The notes beneath the pieces were generated by a model. The model worked only from the letters and a program-made list of their open reading frames with translations. It made no database searches and had not been told where the DNA came from. Shown one piece after another: positions 12,178 to 23,708 of a stretch of 64,000 nt of DNA. Position 1 is the stretch's first letter. Every line of letters starts with the position of its first letter. The stretch spans positions 3,345,616-3,409,615 of the forward strand of contig FN649755.1 of the NCBI GenBank assembly GCA_000310025.1, written 5' to 3'. The DNA comes from Ectocarpus siliculosus (lineage: Eukaryota > Sar > Phaeophyceae > Ectocarpales > Ectocarpaceae). The translations under genes were made by a program, and so were the position numbers.

Positions 12178-12861
12178 TAGCCACTGCGTATTCCTGCTGT
12201 GGAATCGCCAAATAGTTTTGGAAGTCACATTAGGATCTTAGCGTCATCATTGTACGATTCGCCAGGGTACTGCAGGGGGTGTCACCGACTGAACGTTTAA
12301 GCGTCCCGGTTACGGGAGCAACCCGCGCACCAGTTTAGAGCAAACAATACGCAACACGAGAAATTCCTCCCCAGATTTGAGGCGCAAACCCGAGTACAGT
12401 TGGCAACAGAACGTCAGGGCATGGGACACTACCTGTTCAGGATTTTGCTGACTTTCCTCCCGTGGGCGAACCAGGGCGACATGGGCAAGGCGTCGCGTTA
12501 CATCACGTCACCTCACGTTGATAGTATTGCGTGTGTGGGGTGGTTTGTAACCCTCACTGGATCATCCGAGTGCGCACCTGTGTGTCCTCGTATGTGTCCT
12601 CATTGGTCACCATACTGTGGTGGCGCCTCCATTCCGTAGCCGGTTGACTTCGATCGCTTTCGCCCATATCACAACCGTTGTTGCCCATGCTGTTTGGCAA
12701 CACGTCCATTCTGCGCTTGAAAGCGGGAGTTCGAAATGGTGCATGTTTCACACAAACAACGACGGATATTATCCTTTCCTTACCTGCGTTGAAATTCCTC
12801 CCGCACACTGAGCTTCCAAACCCTCCCGTCTGTCCAAACGGTCACGAACCAGCCAGCGTTC

Positions 12862-13127
12862 ATGAAGTACCTGCGATCCTGCCTCGCGCCACGCTACACC
12901 TTCGGCTATCTTCTGGTGACCGCAACTTGCGGTGCTATTGACGGCATGTCCCCCATATTCGAGAGCGAAAGTTCCGATCTCGAGACCGCCGAGGCCCTGG
13001 ACGATATCTACCGAGCGCCAGGACAAAACCCCACCATCCTGTTCTACGACAGAGCCTGCTTCAGGCGACGTTTCCTTCTAGCGCACCCCGACCCGGCTTG
13101 GGCTTCCACCGTCAATTACGTTGATAG
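12862..13127 (+). CDS. KDZ transposase core exon (YD motif)
   Basis: The frame carries RYTFGYLLVTATCGAIDG, an ESESSD segment, NPTILFYDRACFRRRFLL and WASTVNYVD. In KDZ transposases the order is R.TF..LLV..CG, then SE, then P....YD..C, then W.....VD.FH. The aspartate of YD is the expected second catalytic residue. The exon ends at a consensus donor (AG followed by GTAAGC at 13128) and joins in frame to 14218. The upstream limit is uncertain; the ATG at 12862 is only the first methionine of the frame. Confidence 0.65.
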
Positions 13128-13302
13128 GTAAGCGTCTTGGTTGTATTGTTTCTAAAACAATAGAAGGAAGCGTATACGTCGTCGGCAGCACGGGAGTCCT
13201 GCAAACGATGCATAATGATGAGGATGAACAAATATCGAACGGGCAAGCTTGCGGCACGATGCAGCAATATTGATAATTCTGGTTTGGCGGCTGCTTCTGT
13301 AG

Positions 13303-13625
13303 GTTTCCCATAAACCCAACTAGAAGTAGTTCATTGACACACCCTTACGATATAGAAGTGATTTCTTGGTCTCTGCATATGGAGCATATTGAGCGGACCT
13401 TCAAGATTAGCGATCCGCTCCCGTTGGTGTCAGTTTATCCACCACCCGACGGAAGAAGGAACGTGCGTTTCCCATCAACCCTACCTAGTTACTGAGCACA
13501 CACTCACAATATGAAGGTAAATTTCAGGTTTCTTGATGTGGGATGCATTGAGCGGATCTTCAAGACTGCTCATCCGTTCCCGTTGGAAACAGTGACTACA
13601 CCATCCAACGGAAGAAGGAAAACAT
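13303..13625. repeat. Two diverged tandem units (164-bp period) inside the KDZ intron
   Basis: Units start at 13303 and 13467. Both have GTTTCCCAT, a TGAGCGGA.CTTCAAGA block, CCGTT/CGCTCCCGTTGG and ACGGAAGAAGGAA in the same order. Each holds a GAGCGGA/TCCGCTC-type short inverted pair. They lie in the intron between the YD and FH exons. Confidence 0.7.
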
Positions 13626-14217
13626 TATAAACCTGCCGTCCAATCATGAACAATTATTTCGTGGCAACAGTGTGGAAAGCCGGCGAAAAATGGGCAGGAC
13701 CGCGGCAGTCCACAGAGCCAGCTCCCTCTCCCGCACGGAGGGTTTGTAAACATCGCAGCCGCTGTCATGAACGTCATATTTTTTGACGGACAAACAAGTG
13801 GCTAGGCCGACAAACCTCGTATTCGGCAAACTTAATCTAATTTACGTTACTTTGAGGGCTTGGATTAATCCAGACTTTGAGGGCCAAGAGCATGCCCCAG
13901 CATGCTCCCGACCCTTTCTGTGCTGCTCGAGCGTGGTTGAGCCGCCTGCCTACTTTGCCTGAGGAAGCGTACGCGGTGGAAGCCACACCTATACTTGCGG
14001 GATTTAGAGTTGCGTAGAACTTCCTGCCTTGCGTCGATATAGTGGGCTACAGTCAGGTCGTGAGACGAGTTGGGGTCATTGCCAATGGCACCATGTTTGT
14101 TTCCGTCTACTAGAGTAACCTCGGGTCTACACCATACCCAAAACCGACGACGGCCCTCACCCGCCCCGCATGTTGCACACCCTGCGCGCCGTCCACAACA
14201 CTTGACGTCGGCACCAG

Positions 14218-14395
14218 GTTCCATGCTAGGAATCACAAGCAACCCGACTGCCTGGAGTTTTGTTCACCTTTCAAGACGGGCGATCCTCTGCTGTACCGGA
14301 CAGACGATAACAACAGATCGCGGTGGAATACGTCTATCGCGGAGTCCACGAACGCGTTCATACACGGTGGGTTGCCAAATTTTGGGTGTCTGTGA
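14218..14395 (+). pseudogene. KDZ transposase core exon (FH..NH and NTS..E motifs)
   Basis: The acceptor CACCAG at 14212-14217 gives in-frame R-FHARNHKQPDCLEFCSP, then RWNTSIAESTNAFIHGG and a TGA at 14393-14395. VDRFH..NH...C...C.P and the later W.NTS.AE..N are the most characteristic KDZ signatures. The glutamate of AE is the expected third catalytic residue. The TGA interrupts before the usual FFLDE-like segment. A shifted continuation (DNFLYTNGASP) follows, so a frameshift or decay is likely at the end. Confidence 0.65.
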
Positions 14396-17300
14396 CGAAG
14401 TTCGTGCGATAATTTCCTCTACACAAACGGCGCAAGCCCCCTCAAGGCTTTCAGGGGAAAGGGGCCGGCGGTGGCACCATGCAGATGTAGATCGCAGGGC
14501 TTTGACCGGGCGTGTTTTGGATGGGGGGGGGGGGGGTTCCTGCCATGTGGACCACACGAAACGCGCGGGGGTGCGGCCGAAGGTTATTTTGTCGGTCTTG
14601 ACTGCTAATTGCACGGGGATATCACCGATCCCAGAACGATATCCGAATTGAATGATTTTCACACGGGAGGCAGGTGCAGTAACAATACCTGTGTTTCTGA
14701 GTGCCAGTAGTAGTAGTGCGTGCTTTCGACGCACATCCCTGTGCGAAAAACGCGAGTCGTTCGATACCCAACGCGTCACGGCCGCACCGTATACTCCGGG
14801 CTTCTGAAACCCGATCGGGATTCAGTTTCCGTCGCCGATATTCTCAGAACCTATATTCGACCCCACTTTTCCCGACCCCACTCTCGTTTATGCACTTGGT
14901 TTTAGAGTAGGCGATGTCTGGTCTCTTGTCTAAAAGCAAGTTGTTTTATTCGGTCGATGTTTCTCGAGCTTCCATCGACAGATTTTCGTGTGGTTTGTAA
15001 TTAGTGTCCACCCTGGCCCGTTCCGCCCCTCCTGCGAGTTTCGTGCTAACGCCTGTATCAGCTTGTGAGAACGCGTCCGTTGTTGTCGAAACGCAGGATT
15101 TACCCGACAATAGAGTTACTCGTCTTAATTGTCTGTGGTCACACAGTCGATACCAGAAACACCGGATAGGCAAGACATGTTTTGAGACCGCCAACCAACC
15201 ACGCAGGAAACGTTATTTGTCAGGTGGCGCGGCACTGCGTGAGAAAGGCACCAACTATTGTAATAGCATGACTGCGTTCACAACAGCCCGTCTCTTGTTG
15301 ACAACCCACGCCGGAACCACGCCAGGTCTCGGAAAAACAGTGTCGAAGATGAGCAGGACTCTCAACCGCTTCGTTCTGATCACCAACATGCTCGTCCACA
15401 ACGAGCTGCGGCTGAGCTCCAAGTTGATGGGACGAAACCCTTCTTTTCGGACGTGACGACTATTTCCTATAGAGTCGCGTTGCGTTGGCTGTAATCTTCG
15501 CTTGGTAGTCAACGCGACCTCAAGGGTTAGGTCTAACACTGCCTTCTTTTGGTAATAATAGAGGGGTACGGAGAGAGTATTGTACGGGGTACTTCGGTAA
15601 CGGCAGCATGGCCTGCTCTCTTGAGCGACAGTTGTCTTCGTTCGTGCGTGGTTAGACGTTCTTTTTTCTGCACAAGCAGCTTTCTGAACAGGCGCTACTC
15701 GTTGTTGCTTAGCAGACGACGCACATGGTTAAGGTCTTGTGCCTTTGGTTGCCATAATTGCGGCGTTTGTGTTCATAGATGTATCTATTGAGTCCTGCTT
15801 TATGGTGTTATGTCGAAATGGAAGAGTATAATCGATAGAGGAGAGTCCCCGCCGCTAATGTCACAGGAGACGCCATGACGTCTTGTAGCTGTGCGGGAGA
15901 CATCTGGGTGACGTCTGCATGTCTAGTCTAGGAACGTTCACGTCATCCTTTCGCCATTATTCCCTGGGATAGTCGTCTGAGGCAGGGCGTTCTTTCGAGT
16001 AGTGCGTAAGGTGAGTGCCCCTCGTCCTTGGGTGGCGCACCTTAGTGGTTGTAATGCGGGTTGTCCATGACTTCCGGTATACCAAGTCAAGTTCGTGTGG
16101 TTTGTTTTGGGAAAGCGCTCAAAGTAGGGCAACCGTCGCATGCATCAAACACACCGAGTCCCATCGAGGACGTCCTGGGAGCATTTTCCCATCTAGCTCG
16201 ATGGAAGGGTGATGACAAACTTCAAAAATATGTATTTATGTACATAGTAGGAGGAGTTGGTCGCATATCCGTGGCAGTTATAGGGGCCGTTCATTGGATT
16301 CGCGTAGAGGGTGCGTCGTTTTGGTCCGTTTGCATCGTTTTGGCCCGTCTTTTCCGATCTATTCTGGAGCTAATATGAACACCGTTCCGTGTCCACCACG
16401 GACGCGGCAGCACGGGTGACACGAGAGTCAAGCAGGAGTTCGGGTTGCCTTGCGTTCAAAACTCTTGTTGGCGATATGCCTGGTGTTCAATTGCCCCGTG
16501 CCTCCGATGCTGCTGGTCGGAAATGCTCACACTCAGCTGTAGAGGTTCCCTGACCAGAGCCTCCTGGGGTTCCTCGGTGTAAAGGCTTCCGTTATGGTCT
16601 AACCTAAATCTTGATCGTTTTCCCTGGTGACCCGGGTTGGAGAGGCCTCAAGGTTTTCGCCCCCCTGTCGGCTCGTAGTTGTTGTACAGGGCATTTGGGA
16701 AGGATGTTGTGCGACTTTGAAGAGATGCACAGGTGCTACGGCGCATAGTCACGCCAGGGATGACGGGAGAAAAACACGCACCCAGCATAAACCAATCGCA
16801 AGTCCCAACTTGATTCCAGATACTGTACGATGAGTGTCGTTCGAAGAGGCGATATGCATGTTTCTTTGATGCATCTCAAATTCAGAGAGAGAGGTAAGAT
16901 ACGCTGATGTCGTCTACTGGAGGAAGGAGTGAGTGCAAGCGTATGTATTTTTATCATCAGCATCGACCGCGCTAACCGGCCGACCAATGAGAATACGTCA
17001 GTCTCAGTGCGGTTGAAAACAAAAATCACCTCGGAATGCGTACCAGGTATGTATTTACAAGTTGGTAGTACGCGTTCGATGACGTCCAGTGACGGTCTAC
17101 ATTATTTTGTTATTTCGTCTACAGTCACCCCTAACGTCATAGTCACTTGGCGTCCTCAACGCTCCCATGACAATATCCAACGGGGTCACGGGGACGAGAG
17201 CACCACGTCTCGGCGGCCACGGATTGAGTGCGCTGCGGGGCCTATTGAGATGACGTCGCCGACGCTCGTACCGCGGGGTGTGTCCCCGTCTTCTGGCGAC

Positions 17301-17640
17301 ACTTATTGCCGTCACATGGTGTGCATCATGCGCATGCAGCAGAGGGAGAGGCGAAACGTAGGTGGGATTCATCGTCCCATCTATTCCAGGCATCAGTCCA
17401 CATGAATGCTTAACGCACGAACCGGGGATTCACAGGACAACGGCCAAGAATGGACGTGAGCCTACCTTTCGGACTGCATCGTTTTCCTTTTCGGATTGCC
17501 TATACGTATCGTTTCTGTAACCTACGGAGGGAGACGTCCCCCGGACCACACGGATACAAAGCCTCCGCGGCATCTAATGTCTCTCTGCTCCTAAATAAGG
17601 CGGGGTAATGGGCCGCAGGGTAGCCGACTCCACCTTGCAG
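14396..17640. other. Stretch without a recognisable gene
   Basis: Open frames up to 171 codons (14264-14779 minus, 15004-15456 plus, 16929-17405 plus) carry no domain I recognise and overlap on both strands. A 12-base G-run lies at 14524-14535. GACCAATGAGAATACGT at 16984-17000 matches a segment near 6297 with one change. Confidence 0.35.
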
Positions 17641-17659
17641 TAGTTCATACTAGGGTTAA

Positions 17660-18104
17660 GTATTGGCCCCCCGCCCCCCAATGGGGCTGTGGGCAAACAT
17701 CCAGGGCCGATGGTGGTGAGTGTCCGGGAGGAAGGAAAGAAGAAGAAGAACAAGGGGAGAGGATTTGTAGGGGCGGGAAGAAGGGACGGTGTTGGGAGAG
17801 GCAAGGAACTGGTGAAGAATTTCGGCACTCGACCAGCGCGCGGTCCCGTCGGGGGTGAAAGGGACATGTCAGTCCGTAGTCTTGTCTATCGGAATCGAAA
17901 AGCCGAAAAATAGAGGTACATACCGATGGAGAAGGCCGACGAGGGAGGTACGAAGAGAGGAAATTGCACCCCACGTTCGAATTTCGAAGTCGGTGTTAAA
18001 ACCGCGGCAAGGAAGGGGTGCGAAGGAAAACAAAAAAAAGGAGACGTCGACGTTTGCGTCGTGGAACGATCCTTCCGTATAACGCAGGTACTCACCAATG
18101 CAAG
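17660..18104. repeat. Intergenic repeat, long copy
   Basis: The block CCCCCCGCCCCCCAATGGGG at its left and GTTTGCGTCGTGGAACGATC..CAGGTACTCACCAA at its right recur together at 19394-19492. There they are joined directly, lacking about 350 bp. Open frames inside are basic and low-complexity (KKKNKG, GRRDG) and not convincing as genes. Confidence 0.6.
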
Positions 18105-18405
18105 ACGGGGAGGTAAAATACCTATCGTGAAAGTCAAAGCGCAGGTCATAACCGCATATGACTCATGCGCGGAGAAGTTGCCACGGAGACTTATCAACAA
18201 GAAGTTTGAAGGCCGGCTGAGAAGGTTTCAAGACACAAATGAAATACTTAAGCGACGATGGCAAGCGCAACGTCAAAACTTCACAAGAAGAACTGTGTAT
18301 ACTTAACACAAAAAAAAAAGGCCGGATGCCGACCTATGGCTCTCTCGAAATGTAGGGATTCCTACAATTTCCAGCAGGCAGGTATAATCCACAAGTAATA
18401 AGTAC

Positions 18406-18488
18406 GTACGGACATATGAGGTACTGGGTAGAGAGAGATCGGAACGGTTTTTAATGTGAAGACACAACAACAACAACAACAACAACAA
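18406..18488 (+). repeat. About 57-bp repeat with (AAC)n tail, copy 1
   Basis: Begins GTACGGACAT, contains GATCGGAACGGTTTTT.ATGTGAAGAC and ends in an (AAC/CAA)n array (18465-18488). The same body with the same tail occurs at 23108 and, diverged, at 59401. The constant body and variable tail resemble a short retroposed element. Confidence 0.7.
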
Positions 18489-18634
18489 TGAATGATGAAG
18501 GTCCACCCGTCCTGCGTCGTTCGGTGTAAAATGATAAATGCGAAAGATTGACTGCGTAAAGATCCAGCGGGGTCTTTTTCGGCAGTGGCAAAGAAATATG
18601 CAACCACATGTCGCAAACAAAAAAAGTTGAGCGG

Positions 18635-19292
18635 GATACTCTAGTAAATAGAACACCGCCTTCTCTGTTGTTGCAGGCAGGTTTGCTTCCACAACCCGGG
18701 AACCCAACCCACTCTTGTATTTCGGCCTACAAGACTCCAATCGACGCAAGCACCGGTAGGAGAGTGCGTGGCAGATGCCGTGTCAGCACAAGTCCACTCT
18801 CCTACGACATCTATGTACAGTAGTACTGCTGTCGTTATAGCACCATGTGGAAGATCTCCGAGGGGTCCTCCTGCGCGGTAACGACAACATGGCGAGAGTT
18901 CTACGTGTACCTGTCGTCGACACATGTGGCAGCCGCGCGACACACGAACGGATGTTTGCATCGCACTGTACTATGGTTCGCCGTGGCAGGAAGTATCCCG
19001 TCCAGTTAGGTCGTTGCGGTAGTACGCGGACGTCGTTCGGCGTCTAGTCCATACTGCTGTAGCAAAAACACAGCACAGTAATCGAGCTACATATGCATGC
19101 AATTTTTTGCTCTGGTTCACTTTTGCCTCAACAACCCGAGAATCTCACGGCTGTATCTCGACCTACAAGACTCCAATCAACAAACCAGCACTGGCAGAAG
19201 TGCGTGGAAGATGCTGTGATAGCACAACTGAGTCGACACTCGTACGACTTCCATGTACAGTCGGCGTCTGGTCCATACTGTTGTAGAAATAC
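18635..19292. repeat. Diverged direct duplication (two copies)
   Basis: Copy one (about 18650-18830) and copy two (about 19105-19270) share CAACCCGNGAA, CGRCCTACAAGACTCCAATC, GTGCGTGG and ATGTACAGT in order, with extensive divergence. A further GGCGTCT.GTCCATACTG.TGTAG block occurs at 19037 and 19265. No coding content recognised. Confidence 0.6.
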
Positions 19293-19393
19293 AAAAATCG
19301 AGCCATTTGTTTTTGTTTTTTTCCCATACAAATAACAAGCGATGTATCACGTCACGACGACCATCCTGTGAGTATATATACTAGCGTTAAGGA

Positions 19394-19492
19394 TTGCCCC
19401 CCCGCCCCCCAATGGGCCCCCAATGGGGCTGGGGGCCAACATCGTTTGCGTCGTGGAACGATCCTTCCATATAATGCAGGTACTCACCAAAG
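19394..19492. repeat. Intergenic repeat, deletion-derived copy
   Basis: Carries both ends of the 17660-18104 repeat fused together: a C-rich/AATGGGG block, then GTTTGCGTCGTGGAACGATC. The C-rich block itself is partly doubled here. Confidence 0.6.
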
Positions 19493-19695
19493 CCCAAAAT
19501 TATGGTGTCTACCGGTTGGCCATTCATCGCCTGCATGACGGTTTCCCCGGCGCACATGGGTCGTTATGAAAATCTGTTTGTTTCATTCCATTTGCCAAAT
19601 GAATGTGCTGTTCGGTCATACATGAGTGATACCGGCGGAACTAGGGAGGCTTGTGACGCTGCGGATACTGTACCTTAACGAAATTGGCTTGACAG

Positions 19696-20214
19696 GTGAC
19701 TTTCCTCGTTCTTCGTAGCGAAGGCGGTTACCATGTAGACGTTCACCGCCGGCACCTACTTGAGCTACGAGGTGTAATGGGTCCACAGTTGATTTTGGAA
19801 AGCACCTTCCCACTTTTTCTTCCAGACATGGAGATATCAGGTGTGAGCAGTGTTTGTTTGTGCTCTCTTTCCACCAGCTTGTCAGTCAAAGCAAACTCAG
19901 ACCACAACATGGTAGTAGCCACCGTCAACCTCGGTGGCAGGCTTGCCCACAACCGTGCAGTCCGGACTAAACCGAAACAGCAGCAATTCAACCGACGGGA
20001 ATTGCAGTTCGAAGCAGCACGGGGTGCGGTGACCAATCGGTTCCTCCTCAACCTCGACACACGACTGGACGAGCGAACAACCACCGCCGCGGAATTGGCG
20101 ACCGACTTTACCAATGCTCTCCTCGAAGCAGCGCGGACGAACCTAGGGGAGGAACCGCGGAGACGCCGCACGCAGGAGTGGTGTGAGACCCCAGAGACGA
20201 GAGCAGCACTGTAG
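19696..20214 (+). pseudogene. LINE endonuclease C-terminus and linker
   Basis: Only the tail of the endonuclease is present. It shows SDHNMVVATVNLGGR, the terminal Asp-His motif of APE-type endonucleases, followed by a basic/glutamine-rich linker. The N-terminal catalytic motifs are absent, so the copy is 5'-truncated, as is common for LINEs. The frame stops at TAG 20212-20214; the following segment of the same protein lies in another frame. Confidence 0.7.
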
Positions 20215-20231
20215 AAGGCCCTTACCAAACG

Positions 20232-21581
20232 GTGGGAAGCGCGCCGGGCGATGAGGGGCAACTGGAACTCAGCGCAACGTGGAGAACTCTCAAAGCAGCG
20301 TGTAAGGGAGTGGCTACAGCAGTCGAAACGGGCATTTATGCCCACCTTGACGGATATGTGACTGAACTCGAAGCAATCTACAAAGATCGCGACATAAGAG
20401 GACTGCACCAACACCTCAAGAGATCAGTGGGCCTGAGCGGGAGACAAGCGGGGGGAAAGCATTTCGTCGCGGATGCGAACGGCGTGCTGCTCCGGAACAG
20501 GGACGACATCCTCCAACGGTGGGCGAGATTCTTCAGCACCCTACTCAACACCAAACCCCCCACCCTGAACCCAGACATCATCGAACGAGTGACGCAGCGG
20601 CCAGCGACACGTGACACTCAACGGTTGGGAGAGGTGCCAGAACTCGAGGAGGTGGCACGGGCAGCGAAAGGCCTCAAGAACTGGAAGGCACCCGGCCATG
20701 ACTCCCTCCCTGCCGAGTTGCTCAAGATCGATGACGACGAACCCGTTGTCCTGAGACACCTCCACACCATCCTCGTCAAGGTGTGAAACGGAGGAGATAT
20801 CCCCCATATGTGGAAGGACGCAACCATCAAGGTGCTGTACAAGATGGGTTACCGGTCCAACTGTAACAACTACAGGGGGATTTCGCTACTATCTCACGTA
20901 GGCAAGGTCCCCACCAAGATCGTCACCAACCGTCTAAGCGCCTTCTGCGAAGCCAACAACATCCTCCCGGAGGAAGAGTGCGGATTTCGACCCGGGCGAT
21001 CCACCGTCGACATGCTGTTCGTCGTGCGCCGCCTCCAGGAGCTGGGGCGGAGAAAGAAAATACCGCTCTACATGTGCTTCGTCGACTTGAAGAAGGCGTA
21101 TGATTCGGTGGACCGAGAGATGCTATGGAAGGTGCTGGCCAGGGCCGGGATTCCCGCGAAGCGAATCAATATCATCCGCGAATTCCACGATGGAATGCGG
21201 GCCCGGATGCGAATGGACGACGGAGAACTATCGGACTGGTTCTTCGTCACACAGGGCGTGCGACAAGGATGTGTGCTATCCCCACTGCTGTTCAACATCT
21301 TCTTCGCCGAGGTCCTCGAGGTCGTCGTTATCCGATTCAGCGAGGATGATGTTGTTCTGCGGAGTCTGGTGTGCTTGGAGGAGGGGAAGACGGAAGCGGG
21401 GGGGGGGGAGGAGACACTCCTTGACCGAGTACGGAGGGCAGTATGGGGGGTGCTGTATGCCGATGATGCCGGCGTCGTATCGAGGTCTGCAGAAGGACTG
21501 GCGAGAATGATGACCATCATCGTTGAGGTGTTCGGGGAGTTCGGGCTACGGTGTCGGAGAAGAAGACAGAGACGCTCCTGA
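20232..21581 (+). pseudogene. LINE reverse transcriptase
   Basis: A single frame (20232 to about 21550) holds the finger/palm region: FVADANGVLLRNRDDILQRW, LKNWKAPGHDSLPAELLK, then a TGA at 20784-20786 in place of an expected Trp before NGGDIPHMWKDA. It then has YRGISLLSHVGKV, EECGFRPGRST, FVDLKKAYDSVDRE, VRQGCVLSPLLFNIF and YADD. Catalytic aspartates of both the palm D and the YADD box are intact. The last codons (21550-21581) are out of frame; the true continuation is one base shifted, starting VSEKKTETLLM. Confidence 0.88.
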
Positions 21582-22514
21582 TGCGCGCGAAGGACAAGTC
21601 GACTACAACATCACAGCCCCCCCCGCCTCCACCACTGACCATCGAAGCCGCGGGACAGAAATACGCCCAGACGACCGAGTTCCGGTACCTCGGTGGCCTC
21701 GTCAACGAACATGGCGACCTCACCCGGGAGATCAGCTACAGGAGCAGAGGAGCGCGGGCGTGCCTCAGGCGATATGGCCAGGAGTTCTTCGACAGACCGA
21801 AAGCGCCATTCCGACTCAAGATCCGCCTCCAGGCGGAGGCGATGGAGGCACTGCTGTACGGCTGCATGACATGGTCACAACTCAGCGCCACTATCAGACG
21901 CTGCGGTCGACACACCATCGACTGCTCCTTCGAGTTATCGGGTATAAGCGCAAGAAAGACACCTACCGGCAGCTCTCGTACGCCCAGACGCTGAAGAGGG
22001 TCGAATGCCAGAGCGTTGAAGCCACAATCCGACAACGACGCCTATTGTTCGCGGGAGCACTGGCAAGGCAGCCAGACGGGCGACTCCCGAAACGACTGAT
22101 GCTCGGCGAGCTGGCGGGGGGGGAGAAGCCACGTAGGGGGGACAGGAACAGAACTGGCCGAAGTGTGTGCTCGACGACCTGAAGGCATTCGGGGCCGACC
22201 ACGGATCTACGAAAACCGACCCATGTTGTGTCGGAATTCCCGTACCGAAAGATACGGCACCGAAGTTAAGGTGGACGGAAGCCGCGAAGGTGGAGGGGGG
22301 AGTACCCTGGCATGCGGCGGTGCTGCAGGGAGCTGAGAGGTTCATGACCTCCTGGCACGAGAAGGAAGAAGAGGCCAGCCGACAACGAGCGCTCAAACGA
22401 AACCACAAGCCAACAACCAATGGGGCGGGAGGGGGGCAGGAGACGGACGAGATGGCGAGGGAAGAAAGCAAACGAGCAGAGACGGACCGAGTGGCACGAT
22501 ACGTGCCGGATTGA
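21551..22514 (+). pseudogene. LINE C-terminal region
   Basis: The segment continues the RT protein over three frames: VSEKKTETLLMRAKDKS to MEALLYGCMTWS, then HYQTLRSTHHRLLLRVIGY to PDGRLPKRLMLGELAGG, then NWPKCVLDDLKAFGADHGS to RVARYVPD and a stop at 22512. Shifts lie near 21885 and at a G-run near 22118-22140. The RQPDGRLPKRLM..GEL block is recurrent in LINE C-termini. No zinc-knuckle CCHC is evident. Confidence 0.75.
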
Positions 22515-22554
22515 ATTTCTTTCAGCCAATTCCCCCCCCCCAACGCTGCACCAT

Positions 22555-22925
22555 TGCACCAACCCCCCAGTAGTGATTTCGTAACATTACAATGTATCGC
22601 TGGTTGGTGGCCATGTTTGCGTGCGTGTTTGCTTCTTCGTAAGTGGTCTCTCCACCGTGTGCCTTATTCTGCCTCATACTTCTTGTTATTTTCGGCCTGG
22701 TCCCTCTTTGTCCTCGCCCTTTTTCATTGGATTTTCATTTTATTTTCATTTTATTTTCTCTTCTCCTTACGGTTTCCATTTTCATTTCTTCTCTTTGTTC
22801 TCTTTTTTCTCTTTTTCTCTCTTTTTTTCTCTCTTGTTCTGTGCCAGATGGCCTGGTCTCTGCTTGCATTGTGAAGTACCAAGATTGAACCAAGGGGGTG
22901 TACCTCTTTCTCCGGCCCATGATAG
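22555..22925. other. T/CT-rich low-complexity stretch
   Basis: 22640-22860 is dominated by TTTTC and TTCATTTTA repeats. Three overlapping Phe/Ser/Leu-rich frames are produced by this composition and are not credible genes. It may represent the downstream flank of the LINE. Confidence 0.6.
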
Positions 22926-23107
22926 ATAGTGACTGCTAGTCTCAGTTCATACCTCGCATAACGCGCAGAGGGAGTGGAGGATTCCAGAATATCTGTCGTT
23001 GATTTCCATTGACTTGCGGACCCCTCGGGGCCAGTTTATTTGAGTGTACCTTTTTAGGGTAGTTAACCTGTGACCACGGGAATCGACCGCGTCGAGTGTT
23101 GGATCAG

Positions 23108-23163
23108 TACGGACATACGAAGGGACTGGGTAGAGAGAGATCGGAACGGTTTTTAATGTGAAG

Positions 23164-23201
<38 letters not shown>
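23108..23201 (+). repeat. About 57-bp repeat with (AAC)n tail, copy 2
   Basis: GTACGGACATACGA...GATCGGAACGGTTTTT then TGTGAAGAC and twelve CAA units (23165-23201). Body nearly identical to copy 1, with a longer tail. Confidence 0.7.
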
Positions 23202-23202
<1 letters not shown>

Positions 23203-23325
23203 TGTAGCTGACATGGCATTGACATGAGCGTTGGAAGATCTCTCGGTATCATTCCTGCACGAAGGAGGAGCGCTGCTTTGAAGGGGTACCTGGTGATGAT
23301 ACTTGTCTCGTCGTGTGGACAGCAT

Positions 23326-23635
23326 TGATAGATATACTTGTAGCAATGCCAAGTGGTTGTAGGGTTGTGTGGACGTGGAATGTATTTCCAGGGTGTGCAA
23401 GGTACCCCTGTTGTATACTGCGTCGCCCCCTCATGGTGGTGCGTGCACGCGTGCGTGCAGTTCATGTGTTCATGTGTTCATGTGTTCATGTTAGTCCATG
23501 TTTTTCATGTGAAGAAGAAGTCTATACGACAAACCCAGCACATCTTTCCTCCTTGGCGCGAGTTCGCCGAGTTGCCGACACCCTATTCAACACACGTCTT
23601 GCAACAAGCTACCCCCAGTTCGGATCATCCTAACA
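23326..23635 (+). repeat. Copia 5' LTR
   Basis: 310 bp, TG...CA ends, contains a triplicated ATGTGTTC/ATGTGTTCATG stretch (23463-23490). Preceded by the target duplication AGCAT. Downstream, TGATATCA at 23648 resembles the common tRNA-Met primer-site start TGGTATCA with one mismatch, but it sits about 12 bases inside rather than adjacent, so the primer site is uncertain. Confidence 0.88.
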
Positions 23636-23708
23636 CGCTAACGTGTGATATCATACGGGATCCCGAGGTGAGGTTAGCTGTAAAAGGGTTCGGCTAGAGA
23701 AGTAGATC

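Larger units (their letters stand above)
9738..14395 (+). mobile_element. KDZ-type (Kyakuja/Dileera/Zisupton) DNA transposon gene, degenerate
   Basis: Five plus-strand coding segments in the expected order match the architecture of KDZ transposases. They are a CxC5-like cysteine cluster (9738-10376), a CxC6-like cluster split by an intron (11138-11532 and 11976-12177), and a core with the YD motif (12862-13127) and the VDRFH..NH and NTS..E motifs (14218-14395). Introns 11533-11975 and 13128-14217 have GT-AG ends and join in frame (both phase 2). In-frame stops at 10113 and 14393 and a frameshift near 10210 show decay, unless they are sequence errors. Terminal inverted repeats were not identified. 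Confidence 0.75.
19690..22514 (+). mobile_element. APE-type non-LTR retrotransposon (LINE), 5'-truncated and broken
   Basis: Reading in order: the C-terminal end of an AP-like endonuclease, a linker, a reverse transcriptase with FVDLKKAYDSVDRE and YADD, and a C-terminal region with HYQTLR..HHRLLLRVIGY and RQPDGRLPKRLMLGEL. The frame is broken by stops at 20212 and 20784 and by shifts near 20230, 21555, 21885 and 22120. No target duplication or poly-A tail was identified. The 3' end is taken at the last coding residue. Confidence 0.9.

Noticed and set aside
22554-22888. Hydrophobic Phe-rich membrane protein
   Set aside because: Three overlapping frames all arise from a T/CT-rich low-complexity tract.
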